DNA from: Crocinitomicaceae bacterium
GTDB lineage: Bacteria > Bacteroidota > Bacteroidia > Flavobacteriales_G > Salibacteraceae
NCBI GenBank assembly: GCA_002713215.1
Contig: PAVO01000017.1
Coordinates: 62,001-126,000, forward strand
DNA length: 64,000 bases
Reading direction: 5' to 3'
Position numbers and translations under genes: made by a program. Under the pieces are notes generated by a model, which saw only the letters and a program-made list of their open reading frames with translations, made no database searches and had not been told where the DNA came from. Position 1 is the stretch's first letter. Every line of letters starts with the position of its first letter. Of the stretch, positions 53,971 to 63,150 are shown one piece after another.

Positions 53971-56076
53971 ATGAAATGGATTCGACACCATTGGGGAGAA
54001 TTAGCTACCATTCTTTTGTGTAGTTTAATGGTATTGGTCCATTTCCATCCTATTGTCCTACATCCAACCCAGTTTGTGTTTAATGCCGAAGGGGATAGTA
54101 TAAAAAACATTTACGTCTTTATCTGGCACATTTTATATGATACCGATGCGTGGCAAACCACTTCCATGAACTATCCATTTGGAGAATCCATTTTTTATGT
54201 AGGAGCCCAGCCTGCCATATCTACATTTCTTCAACAGATCAATAAAATTATCCCGCTATCCGGTAATTTTTGGCTCACGACCTTCAATTACATGGTCGTT
54301 TTTTCAATACCCATAAGTGCATTAATTCTGTACAGAACCCTTCGAATGTTGGATGTAAACAAGTTAGTTTCCATACTTTTTTCTGTGGGGATTATCCTGT
54401 GTAGTCCTCAAGTATACAGGCTTTCGGGGCATTTCGGTTTGTCTAATATGTGGGTTATTGTTGGATCGATCTACCTATTTATCCGATACCTCCATAGCAA
54501 TTCAACAAAGGCATTAATAGGGTTGCTGTTTGTTATTCTTATTGGTTTCTTTATTCACCCCTATTTGGGAATAATTCCTTTGTTATTGGTTACCTCCACC
54601 TTGGTAATAAACAGAATGTTAGATTGGAAAAACCAATCATGGGTAAAGTGGTTGCCCGCAGCGTTTAGTTTCATTCCACTGATCCTTTTTTTATTCTTCA
54701 GCACTCTAACCGATTCTCATGAAGGACGGGTTAAAAACCCCTACGGGTTTTACGAGTATACCTCTACGTTAAAAGGGTTGTTGCTTCCCGTTGGAAGTGA
54801 AATTTCCAGAAACTGGCTACCTGATTCAAACTCGTTGGGTGAAGACTTTAATTATTTGGGAATTGCAGGAATTGCCATGGCATTGGTTTCTATTTTGGCG
54901 GTATTCAAAGGTAACTTAGGTTCAATTTTTAAGTCATTGTTTATTGCAAGTTCATTGCTACTGCTATTTTCATTTGGTTTCCCTTTTCAATTTGGCCTGG
55001 AAGCTATTGTTGAGCAATTTCCCATTTTAAAAGTATTTAGGTCCCTGGGAAGGTTTGCCTGGCCTTTCTATTATGTAGTTTTTATTATTGGATTGGTTCA
55101 GTTACCCAATTTGTTTATGAAGCTAAGGCCCAATATTCACTTCTTAATTTATGGGATTTTGGGATTGGTTTTGCTAATAGAAGGCAATCGATCTATGCAC
55201 CAAATGGGATCGAAGCTAACACCATTTCAACTTTTTGAAAATCAATCAGAAAGATATGACTCCGAAGACTATGCGGCCATATTGCCGCTTCCGTTTTATA
55301 ACATTGGGAGCGATAATTACTCTTGCGGTGGTACTGCTGCAAGCGTTACGAAAAGTATGAAGTTAAGTATAAACACCGGAATCCCTTTACTGGCCCATCA
55401 TGGTGCGAGGCAATCGATAAGTGAAGCGAAAGACCTCATGGGATTGATTGGTCGTTTCGGATATCCGAAATCAGTTGATTCGACAAAAATTGTTGGCCAA
55501 AAATTCTTGTTGTGCTCTACCGGTGAAAACTTAACCGGCCAGGAGTTCAGGATATCGATGCTGGGCCAGGAATTAAAAGGTTCTTCTCTTTCGTATGTTG
55601 AAGGCAGCGATTTGTATAATGGCCAGGTTACAGTGATAATAGACCGTATGCCCAGTTATATTCAAAACTTTGATGATCGGGAATCACCAATAACCTATAA
55701 AGGCAAGGGAAGTCTGACTTTGGATAAAAATGGATTTGCCAACGTATGTGATTTACCACAACTGTTTAAAGGCGACCATGTGTTGCGATTTTGGGTTTAT
55801 ACAGGTGGAGAAAATTATGGAGAAGGGAGAGCAAATAATTGTTTTATCGTAATTGAAGAGAAGGACGGAAGTGGAAACGTGAATTGGTTAACACATGCAC
55901 CCATCAATGACTCATTTATTTATGATGGAGATTGGTGTTTGAAAGAAATTCCTTTTACTATTAAATCGGATAATAAAAACGTGTCGGTTTTACTTTCGGG
56001 TAGCGATAGGTCCGGAATTCAGGTTATCATTGATGAATTAGAGGTAAATGAGTTGGACAAAGACCTCTTGAATTAA
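53971..56076 (+). CDS. Large multi-helix membrane protein, GT-C-like
   Basis: A 701-residue inner-membrane protein. Residues 1-420 hold about ten or eleven hydrophobic helices with a periplasmic first loop containing NAEGDSIKNIYVFIWH, an acidic loop like those of GT-C glycosyltransferases. The last 280 residues are a soluble periplasmic region with beta-sandwich character. This layout is seen in lipid-linked-sugar-dependent membrane glycosyltransferases. I cannot assign donor or acceptor. It is the first of a plus-strand group with the OmpA-family gene and the paralogous membrane proteins. Confidence 0.75.
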   Translation: MKWIRHHWGELATILLCSLMVLVHFHPIVLHPTQFVFNAEGDSIKNIYVFIWHILYDTDAWQTTSMNYPFGESIFYVGAQPAISTFLQQINKIIPLSGNFWLTTFNYMVVFSIPISALILYRTLRMLDVNKLVSILFSVGIILCSPQVYRLSGHFGLSNMWVIVGSIYLFIRYLHSNSTKALIGLLFVILIGFFIHPYLGIIPLLLVTSTLVINRMLDWKNQSWVKWLPAAFSFIPLILFLFFSTLTDSHEGRVKNPYGFYEYTSTLKGLLLPVGSEISRNWLPDSNSLGEDFNYLGIAGIAMALVSILAVFKGNLGSIFKSLFIASSLLLLFSFGFPFQFGLEAIVEQFPILKVFRSLGRFAWPFYYVVFIIGLVQLPNLFMKLRPNIHFLIYGILGLVLLIEGNRSMHQMGSKLTPFQLFENQSERYDSEDYAAILPLPFYNIGSDNYSCGGTAASVTKSMKLSINTGIPLLAHHGARQSISEAKDLMGLIGRFGYPKSVDSTKIVGQKFLLCSTGENLTGQEFRISMLGQELKGSSLSYVEGSDLYNGQVTVIIDRMPSYIQNFDDRESPITYKGKGSLTLDKNGFANVCDLPQLFKGDHVLRFWVYTGGENYGEGRANNCFIVIEEKDGSGNVNWLTHAPINDSFIYDGDWCLKEIPFTIKSDNKNVSVLLSGSDRSGIQVIIDELEVNELDKDLLN

Positions 56077-56162
56077 GTAATAACAGGCCAAACTTATCAA
56101 CTTTACTCCATTCCGTTTAAATCCATTTCTTTGCGAGGCACTTAATTTGTAATGTATCCATT

Positions 56163-58079
56163 ATGCGGAAGTTCTTCTTAATGATTCTTTTGTTTTCCTT
56201 TTTCTCAGGGATCGCGCAATACACCACTAAAAAGAAATCGGCAATTGCTAAATATGAAGAAGGAAGAAAGGCTTATGCCATGATGAATTTTGAGCTGTCT
56301 ATTCAGTTAATGAATGAGGCTCTGGAAAAGGATCCCAATTTTTTACAACCCTATCATTTACTTGCCGAATTGTACCTGGAAATTCAACAATACGATAAGT
56401 CACTTGAAAATTACCGCAAGGTATTGGAAATAAACCCACAGTACAATCCAGTATTGTATTACACAATTGCCAATATTGAATTACACACGGCAAAGTATGA
56501 GGAGGCCATAGTTCATTTTGAAAAGTTTAAAGAACTTACAGGTGTTCCGGAACCCTTTCAAAAAGAGTTTAACTTACTGATAGCCAATGCAAATTTTGGA
56601 GCAGAAGCGGTGAAGAATCCGGTTCCGTTTGATCCCAGGAACATGGGACAGAACATAAATACCAACATGGATGAATATCATCCATCTATTACAGTCGATA
56701 GTAAAACATTTGTTTTCACGGCTAAAGACAATGTTGGGAAATCGAACACCGGAAAACCGTTGATAAGAGAAGATCTATACTATTCGAAAAAGAGTTCAAC
56801 CAACGATTGGGGAAGGTCAGTAAATTATCGTGGGCCAATTAATACCAGATATAACAACGAGGGGTCAAGTTGTATTTCACACGATGGAAAGTACATGTTT
56901 TTTACAGCATGTGAGCTTAAAACCGGATATGGTTCATGCGATTTATACATGAGCGAAATGGTGGGAGGGAAGTGGAAACAACCTGTAAATGTTGGCAATA
57001 AAATTAATTCCGGTGCCTGGGAATCACACCCTTCTTTATCTCCCGATGGTAAATCGCTGTATTTTACCAGTAACCGAGGTGGTGGCAAAGGCAGTTTCGA
57101 TATATGGAGATCGGATAAAGATGAAGAAGGAAACTGGTTACCTGCGGTTAACTTGGAAATTAATACTTCGGAAGGAGATCAAACCCCTTATATACATGCT
57201 GATGGCACTACTTTGTACTTTTCAAGTAAGGGAAGACCTGGTATGGGAGAATATGATTTGTTTGTAACCCGGATTAGAGACGATGGTTCATTTACAGAAC
57301 CGCAAAACTTAGGATATCCTATAAATAGTGAAAAGCATGAGTTGGGTGTTATCGCGGATCCTGAAGGACGCTTGGCTTATTATGCTTCGGACAAAGAAGG
57401 TGGATATGGAGGATTGGATTTGTACGAGTTTGAACTACCGGAGAAGGTGCGTCCAATTATGACTACCTATATCGAAGGAAATGTATTTGATAGAGATTCT
57501 AAAGCTAAGTTGGATGCAGAAGTAGAGCTTATTGATTTGACAACAGAAAAGGTAATTACAAAAACAACTTCAGATAAAGTAAATGGTCAATTTCTCGTTT
57601 CCCTTCCTTCCAATCGTGATTATGCATTGAACGTTTCCCGATCGGGTTATTTATTTTATTCAGATAATTTTAGCTTAAAAGGGAAGAAGGTGAGCTCCAG
57701 GAAATTGGAAGTACCTATGGTTCAAATTAAGGCAGGGGAGGCAGTTGTACTTAAAAATGTGTTTTTTGAGACATCGAAATTTGATTTAAAGCCAGAGAGT
57801 AAAACTGAATTGAATATTCTGGTTCAAATGCTTAAAATGAATACGACATTGAAGATTGAAATTGGGGGACATACCGATAATCAGGGTAATCCAACATCAA
57901 ATCAGAAACTCTCTGAACAACGTGCACAGTCTGTTATGGATTACCTGGTGTCTCAGGGAATAGAGTCAACCCGGCTGAGTTCTAAGGGTTTTGGGGATAC
58001 TACCCCTATTACAAGTAACGATACGGAAGAGGGAAGAGCTCAGAACAGAAGAACGGAATTTAGGGTCGTGGAACAGTAA
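56163..58079 (+). CDS. porE: PorE-like OmpA family protein (type IX secretion)
   Basis: A 638-residue exported protein with the architecture of PorE, a periplasmic T9SS component of P. gingivalis. Signal peptide (1-18) and TPR repeats (about 25-150) come first. WD40-like PD40 blades follow (about 185-440: HPSLSPDGKSLYFTSN, DQTPYIHADGTTLYFSS), then a carboxypeptidase-regulatory domain (about 450-530) and an OmpA C-terminal domain (about 535-638: IGGHTDNQGNPTSNQKLSEQR ... GRAQNRRTEF) that binds peptidoglycan. Five T9SS cargo genes lie in this window, so a secretion role is plausible. Other OmpA/PD40/TPR proteins share the plan, so the name is provisional. Confidence 0.75.
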   Translation: MRKFFLMILLFSFFSGIAQYTTKKKSAIAKYEEGRKAYAMMNFELSIQLMNEALEKDPNFLQPYHLLAELYLEIQQYDKSLENYRKVLEINPQYNPVLYYTIANIELHTAKYEEAIVHFEKFKELTGVPEPFQKEFNLLIANANFGAEAVKNPVPFDPRNMGQNINTNMDEYHPSITVDSKTFVFTAKDNVGKSNTGKPLIREDLYYSKKSSTNDWGRSVNYRGPINTRYNNEGSSCISHDGKYMFFTACELKTGYGSCDLYMSEMVGGKWKQPVNVGNKINSGAWESHPSLSPDGKSLYFTSNRGGGKGSFDIWRSDKDEEGNWLPAVNLEINTSEGDQTPYIHADGTTLYFSSKGRPGMGEYDLFVTRIRDDGSFTEPQNLGYPINSEKHELGVIADPEGRLAYYASDKEGGYGGLDLYEFELPEKVRPIMTTYIEGNVFDRDSKAKLDAEVELIDLTTEKVITKTTSDKVNGQFLVSLPSNRDYALNVSRSGYLFYSDNFSLKGKKVSSRKLEVPMVQIKAGEAVVLKNVFFETSKFDLKPESKTELNILVQMLKMNTTLKIEIGGHTDNQGNPTSNQKLSEQRAQSVMDYLVSQGIESTRLSSKGFGDTTPITSNDTEEGRAQNRRTEFRVVEQ

Positions 58080-58126
58080 CTCCAGATTTAATAAACTGGA
58101 CTTCGATAATCACGAATTGGAAAAAA

Positions 58127-59422
58127 TTGAAGGAGATTAAGAATTCATACCTGCTTGTAACGATCGTAGCTTTCTTTCTCTTATGGCCTGCCTCCAATCT
58201 CAATTGGGGAGGCAATCACTGGGTCGATATTCTACAAGCAGATGCAAAAGGTTACTACGCATATTTACCCGCTGTCCTTATATATCAGGATCTAAACTTT
58301 GGGCATTTCGATGCTATAGAAAAGGAAAAATACTTCGATGAGAATCTATTTTACGACTATCGCTTTTATTACGAAGGAAATGTGGTAAACAAATACTTCG
58401 TTGGAACCGCCATTTTACAATTTCCATTTTTTTTGATGGCACATGCCTATGCTTCCATTTCAGATGATTGGGATGCAGATGGTTTTTCCAAACCTTATTT
58501 GGTTGCTATAAATATGGGAGCAATTGTGTATCTGATTCTTGGGCTGATGTTTCTTTTAAAAGCGCTGGAACCTCTGTATGGATCAATGGCACTAGTAAGC
58601 ACTGTATTTGTGTTGTTTGCAACTAACTTGTTTTACTATGTAGTTGTTGAACCTGGAATGTCCCATGTTTATAATTTTTTCCTGGTGTCGGCATTAGTAT
58701 TTTTTCTTTTTAAAAATGCCCATGCGAATCGGTTTCAATACCTCCTCCTAGCCGGACTTTGTTATGGTTTAATCATTTTGGTTAGGCCGGTTAACGCATT
58801 AATCTTATTAGCCATTCCCTTTCTATTGGGAGGGGATAAGTTTTCTCATCTAATGTCAAATGCACGGGCTTTTAATCGACTTATACCATTGGTTTTATTG
58901 GTTGTTGGTGTGGTTTCGATTCAAGCGCTGATCTACTACCTTCAAACCGGTTATTTATGGGTTTATTCGTATGGAAATGAGGGGTTTAATTGGAGTAAAC
59001 CTCAGATTTTTAATGCTTTGTTTTCCTTCAAAAAAGGAGCATTCATTTATACACCAATCCTGTTGTTGGGTTTTCCGGCATTGTTACATTATTGGAAGAA
59101 AGATCGTTTTAGGTTTTGGGGCTTTATTTTTTTCATTGTACCGACACTATACGTTTTATACAGCTGGTGGAATTGGTGGTATGGAGGAAGCTTTTCGCAA
59201 CGCGTTCTTATCGAGTATTATCCGGTTATACTGGCTCTAATCGTCCCCTGGCTACATCAACTGGATAATAAAGCAATCAAAAAGCTTGTCCTGACCTATT
59301 CAGTAATTTGCCTGATTTGGTGTCAATTTCAAACCTACCAGTATCGTTATTATATAATTCACTGGGAGGATATGACTGCGCAAACCTATTTCGATAATTT
59401 ATTTGTACTTCCAGGGAATTAA
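58127..59422 (+). CDS. Multi-helix membrane protein, putative GT-C glycosyltransferase, copy A
   Basis: A 431-residue inner-membrane protein with about ten to eleven helices. It is clearly related to the protein at 61777: shared features are ADAKGYYAYLPA against NDVISYYAYLPA near the N-terminus, RPVNALIL against RPTNLLVF, SFKKGAFIYTPIL against GFRKGWFVYTPLM, WWNWWYGG against WWAWWYGG, and QYRYYIIHWEDM against QYRWQIIHYDGM. The conserved Asp in the first loop (ADAKGY) is placed like the acidic residue of GT-C enzymes. TTG at 58127 is the likely start, with no ATG available. Its function is probably transfer of a lipid-linked sugar. Confidence 0.75.
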   Translation: MKEIKNSYLLVTIVAFFLLWPASNLNWGGNHWVDILQADAKGYYAYLPAVLIYQDLNFGHFDAIEKEKYFDENLFYDYRFYYEGNVVNKYFVGTAILQFPFFLMAHAYASISDDWDADGFSKPYLVAINMGAIVYLILGLMFLLKALEPLYGSMALVSTVFVLFATNLFYYVVVEPGMSHVYNFFLVSALVFFLFKNAHANRFQYLLLAGLCYGLIILVRPVNALILLAIPFLLGGDKFSHLMSNARAFNRLIPLVLLVVGVVSIQALIYYLQTGYLWVYSYGNEGFNWSKPQIFNALFSFKKGAFIYTPILLLGFPALLHYWKKDRFRFWGFIFFIVPTLYVLYSWWNWWYGGSFSQRVLIEYYPVILALIVPWLHQLDNKAIKKLVLTYSVICLIWCQFQTYQYRYYIIHWEDMTAQTYFDNLFVLPGN

Positions 59423-59443
59423 AGACCTGTTCAAATTATGAAT

Positions 59444-60913
59444 TCAGTTTTTTAAATTCCTTACCAGCACTGTATTAATGTCCTTGTAGTCCTTAATAAT
59501 CTCGTAATTCGAAGAACTGAATTGATCCAGATCCTTTTTATAGCAGTAGTAATAATTATCGGATGGGCTCAGGTCTTTCTGTTCAACCGGCAATAGCCAA
59601 TCAAGCTGTAGACGTTTTTGGTAGTAGTTGATGGAGGGCTCAAATATCCAGTTAATCCCTAACCTTATTTGCTTCTCATTTTGATAGTTGAACTCATGAT
59701 AGTCCGATAATTCCTGAATCATATTCTTGGTCTGCTTTTCGTAAACCCACTCGCCGAAAAAATGGATATCGTTTCGATTCCAAAAGTTTACTAAGGATAG
59801 AATACCCAAACTTAAAGCTACGGATAACACCAACTTAGGCTTCACGAGATCCAGTAAATAATTGATATAGAATCCAAGGTGAATCATAAACAGGGGATAC
59901 AAGAAAGCCGAAAACCGTCCAATGGGATAATCAACTCCGAGTATAAAATGCAAGCCAATAATTACACATGAAATAAGGAACAGGAGTAGAGCCGAAACAA
60001 CAAACTCAAGATGTTGGTCGATTCGGTTTAGCTTCTTTTTACCAAACCAATAAAAGGCAATTGCCAGGCTGGATATTACCAGACCTATGTAGATTAGTTT
60101 TAGTAGTTCGTGGGCCCAAACCCAGTAATCTATCCCCTGGAATGAGTTTAATACCAGTTGAGAAACCGTGTCATCAATAAATCCGGCTTTTCCACCAAAA
60201 TCAAGGTTGTTAAAGGTGAGTACCCGCCTCACTGGTTCGTAGAGAAAAACAAAGGCTATAAGCGTGGGTAGCAAGTGAACCTTAATCATATGAAGAAAAT
60301 TAAATTTCCGACTCTCATCAACATACGATCGAAGCAACTGTACGGCCAGCATCACTAAGAGAATTGCAGCATAATAAGTCATTAATGTGAAATTGCTCAA
60401 ACAGGCTAATAATGCAGATGAATGAAAAAGAACCAGGTTTCTCGTGGTATTTTGTTTTAAGTACTGAATGAAAAAGTAGAAACTCACTACCATAAAAGCA
60501 CTGGATAGTCCATATCCCCGAGCCATTCCAAATAAATCCATGAGTTGGTTGCCGGAGCAGAGTAACAGGAATATGGCAACCGACAGCATCCAATGCCTGC
60601 CCCTAAAAAACAGGTAGGCAAAAACCATGTAAAGCAGGAGCGCAAGCAAATTAGGTAGCCTAAGTGCGAGCTCAGAATTGCCAAATAGCAATTCCGAATA
60701 TTTCATGAGCAAGGTGTTTAAGATGTGGTTGTTCGAAAACCATTGATTGTACGAAATAATATCGATAAAACCCTCGCCACAAAAATTGAGGTAGGAATAA
60801 CTTTCATCATGGGTAAATGATACCGAATATGACTTATACGTGATATACCCAAACAGAATGCTACCGGCAAATAATATAAGCGCTATAGATTTATTAGGCT
60901 TTTCGAAACTCAT
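59444..60913 (-). CDS. GT39/ArnT-like membrane glycosyltransferase
   Basis: A 489-residue membrane protein with about eleven to twelve helices. The first periplasmic loop has SFTHDESYSYL, a DE motif of GT-C enzymes of the PMT/ArnT type, which take sugar from polyprenyl-phosphate donors. The C-terminus is a short soluble tail. It is inserted on the minus strand between the two paralogous membrane proteins. The DPM1-like gene next to it could supply the donor. The acceptor is unknown. Confidence 0.82.
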   Translation of the reverse strand: MSFEKPNKSIALILFAGSILFGYITYKSYSVSFTHDESYSYLNFCGEGFIDIISYNQWFSNNHILNTLLMKYSELLFGNSELALRLPNLLALLLYMVFAYLFFRGRHWMLSVAIFLLLCSGNQLMDLFGMARGYGLSSAFMVVSFYFFIQYLKQNTTRNLVLFHSSALLACLSNFTLMTYYAAILLVMLAVQLLRSYVDESRKFNFLHMIKVHLLPTLIAFVFLYEPVRRVLTFNNLDFGGKAGFIDDTVSQLVLNSFQGIDYWVWAHELLKLIYIGLVISSLAIAFYWFGKKKLNRIDQHLEFVVSALLLFLISCVIIGLHFILGVDYPIGRFSAFLYPLFMIHLGFYINYLLDLVKPKLVLSVALSLGILSLVNFWNRNDIHFFGEWVYEKQTKNMIQELSDYHEFNYQNEKQIRLGINWIFEPSINYYQKRLQLDWLLPVEQKDLSPSDNYYYCYKKDLDQFSSSNYEIIKDYKDINTVLVRNLKN

Positions 60914-61031
60914 GCACTATTCTAAATGGCGAGTCAGTAATAATAAATATAATCTTGGTTTCAACACATTGGCGTTATTGAATTTATTGAAACTAGGCAC
61001 CAACAATACAATAAAATCTATTTTTACGATC

Positions 61032-61039
61032 TACATTTG
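61032..61039 (+). promoter_or_regulatory. Putative -7 box for the DPM1-like gene
   Basis: Reads TACATTTG, a full TAnnTTTG match, overlapping an upstream in-frame TTG (61037). This supports ATG 61058 as the start. Confidence 0.5.
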
Positions 61040-61057
61040 GTAGCGAACAAGCAATTG

Positions 61058-61774
61058 ATGAAAGTCAGTATCATTATTCCGGTTTTTAATGAAGAGAGAG
61101 ACCTTAAGTCTACCTTAGACAAGGTGGTCAACCTTCAATTTAAAGAACCGGTGTCTTCTTTTGAAGTTATTGTAGTTGACGATGCATCAACCGATTCTTC
61201 GAGTGAGGTGCTTTCTAATGTGGCGCAGGAAAACCAAAACATTTTGTTCAAAAGAACCCATGAGATAAACTCGGGCAAAGGAGCAGCTCTTAAAACGGGA
61301 ATAGAAAGTTCTTCCGGTGATATTATTGCATTTCAGGATTCAGATTCAGAATTAGACCCCAACGATCTGCCGATTTTAGTTAATGAAATGCTGGTAAATA
61401 ACGTTGAGTTTGCAAACGGATCGCGTTATTTGCCGGGTATTGTCAGACCCACCTATGCCTATAAGCGCTACGTTTTTAATAAGTTGTTTTCAAATTTGGT
61501 TTCGTTGCTTTTGGATGTTCGGGTAACCGATATTGCCTGCGGTCATAAGGTATTTCAGCGCAAGCTTTTGAATCAGATTAAAATAAAAGAGAACCGTTTT
61601 GGCGTAGAGGCAGAAATAGTAATTAAGGCTTTACGGCTTAGAAAAAATGCCGTTGTTGAGGTTCCGGTTCACTACTATCCAAGGAACTACGGAGATGGAA
61701 AAAAGTTTAAAAATGTCGATGGCATTCGAGTGCTGTGGGCCATATTTAAATACGGCCTTTTTAGGCTTAAGTAG
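61058..61774 (+). CDS. DPM1-like family 2 glycosyltransferase
   Basis: About 238 residues, a GT-A glycosyltransferase of the dolichyl-phosphate mannosyl/glucosyl synthase group. It starts KVSIIIPVFNEERDL and has VVDDASTD. The metal-binding motif is SDSE (QDSDSELDP) rather than DXD-strict, but DPM1-type variation is known. HKVFQRKLL and EVPVHYYPR follow. No C-terminal membrane helices, so it is cytoplasmic-face. It likely makes polyprenyl-phosphate sugar used by the neighbouring GT-C proteins. It is followed two bases later by the copy B membrane protein. Confidence 0.85.
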   Translation: MKVSIIIPVFNEERDLKSTLDKVVNLQFKEPVSSFEVIVVDDASTDSSSEVLSNVAQENQNILFKRTHEINSGKGAALKTGIESSSGDIIAFQDSDSELDPNDLPILVNEMLVNNVEFANGSRYLPGIVRPTYAYKRYVFNKLFSNLVSLLLDVRVTDIACGHKVFQRKLLNQIKIKENRFGVEAEIVIKALRLRKNAVVEVPVHYYPRNYGDGKKFKNVDGIRVLWAIFKYGLFRLK

Positions 61775-61776
61775 TT

Positions 61777-63144
61777 ATGAAATTCCTTCTCCTGGTCAAG
61801 AAAAACCTTTCGTTTCTTTCTATCCTGTTTATTATCTATTTGGTAGGGGACAGGCATTTGCAATACGAGCAATGGAACAAGCCCGATAAGGTAATTAAGA
61901 ACGACGTAATTTCTTACTACGCATACCTGCCTGCACTGTTCATAGAGCAAGATATTAAATTGAGTTTTATTGACCCTGAAGTTAACCGATATGGCGATTT
62001 ATATTGGCCGGAGAAAGGACCAAACAATTCCAACGTGATTAAGACTTCAGCAGGTTTATCCCTGTTGTATTTGCCTTTTTTTCTGCTCGCCGATTTTTAC
62101 GTGGATACCTTTCTCGAATACCAACCTCGAGGAAATGAACCTCCCTATAAAGTAGCCCTATTGGTGTCTGGATTATTTTATTTGATATTGGGGCTTTTGT
62201 TAACCCGAAAATTGCTGCTGCTCTATTATAGAGAATTGGAAACGGCTGCGGTGTTGCTTGTTTTGGGGCTGGGTACCAATTTGTGGTATTATTCCATTGA
62301 AGAGTCAACTATGGCTCATACTTACAGTTTTGCCTTGATTGCAGGGTATGCTTATTTGGTTTTTAGTAGAAAATTAGAAACCAAAAACTTTTTACTTCAC
62401 GGACTCTTGATTGGTTTGATATCGCTTGTTCGCCCAACCAACCTGCTGGTGTTTATTCTATTTGCATTGTTTGATGTCAGTTCTATACAGTCGTTCAAAG
62501 AACGAATTCTAAGCCTTCTAAAACCAAAGTACATGCTGTGGTTCATTTTGGGCTTTTTATCGGTATGGTTGATCCAATTCGTTTATTGGAAAGAAGTAAC
62601 CGGTAGTTGGTTGTACTTTTCTTACACCGGTGAGCGGTTTTTCTTTTTAGAGCCTGAATTGTGGCGAGGTTTTTTTGGATTCCGAAAAGGTTGGTTTGTT
62701 TATACGCCACTTATGTTTCTGGTTGTTCCCGGATTTTATTGGTTATACAAGGAGAATCAGCAATTAAAATGGAACTTGCTGGTGTTTTTTGCATTGGCCT
62801 CTTACGTTATGTTTTCATGGTGGGCCTGGTGGTATGGAGGCGGATTTGGTATGCGTCCGATGGTGGATTATTATGCAATTTGGGCCATTCCAATAGCTGC
62901 TTTACTCACTAAAATAATTCAATCGCGAAAGTGGATACCCATTGCTGTTCTTGGTTTAGTGCTTTATGGTGGAATCTGGTTCAACCGGTATCAGACGCAG
63001 CAATACCGGTGGCAAATCATTCATTACGATGGAATGAACTACGAAGCCTATAAACATGCCTGGATGAGGAACGAATATGACGCGAAGTTGTTGGATATTA
63101 TTGAGCGTCCTGATTATGAATTGGCTAAACGCCAACGGGAGTAG
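61777..63144 (+). CDS. Multi-helix membrane protein, putative GT-C glycosyltransferase, copy B
   Basis: A 455-residue paralogue of the protein at 58127, with the same block order: NDVISYYAYLPA, RPTNLLVF, GFRKGWFVYTPLM, WWAWWYGG and QYRWQIIHYDGM. It has about eleven helices and a short charged C-terminus. It starts two bases after the DPM1-like gene, so the two are almost certainly co-transcribed. This supports a shared path in which the cytoplasmic enzyme charges a lipid carrier and this protein uses it outside. Acceptor unknown. Confidence 0.78.
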   Translation: MKFLLLVKKNLSFLSILFIIYLVGDRHLQYEQWNKPDKVIKNDVISYYAYLPALFIEQDIKLSFIDPEVNRYGDLYWPEKGPNNSNVIKTSAGLSLLYLPFFLLADFYVDTFLEYQPRGNEPPYKVALLVSGLFYLILGLLLTRKLLLLYYRELETAAVLLVLGLGTNLWYYSIEESTMAHTYSFALIAGYAYLVFSRKLETKNFLLHGLLIGLISLVRPTNLLVFILFALFDVSSIQSFKERILSLLKPKYMLWFILGFLSVWLIQFVYWKEVTGSWLYFSYTGERFFFLEPELWRGFFGFRKGWFVYTPLMFLVVPGFYWLYKENQQLKWNLLVFFALASYVMFSWWAWWYGGGFGMRPMVDYYAIWAIPIAALLTKIIQSRKWIPIAVLGLVLYGGIWFNRYQTQQYRWQIIHYDGMNYEAYKHAWMRNEYDAKLLDIIERPDYELAKRQRE

Positions 63145-63150
63145 GGATGG

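Noticed and set aside
61001-61057. Start of the DPM1-like gene at TTG 61037
   Set aside because: That TTG lies in a full TAnnTTTG promoter box; ATG 61058 gives the normal N-terminus.
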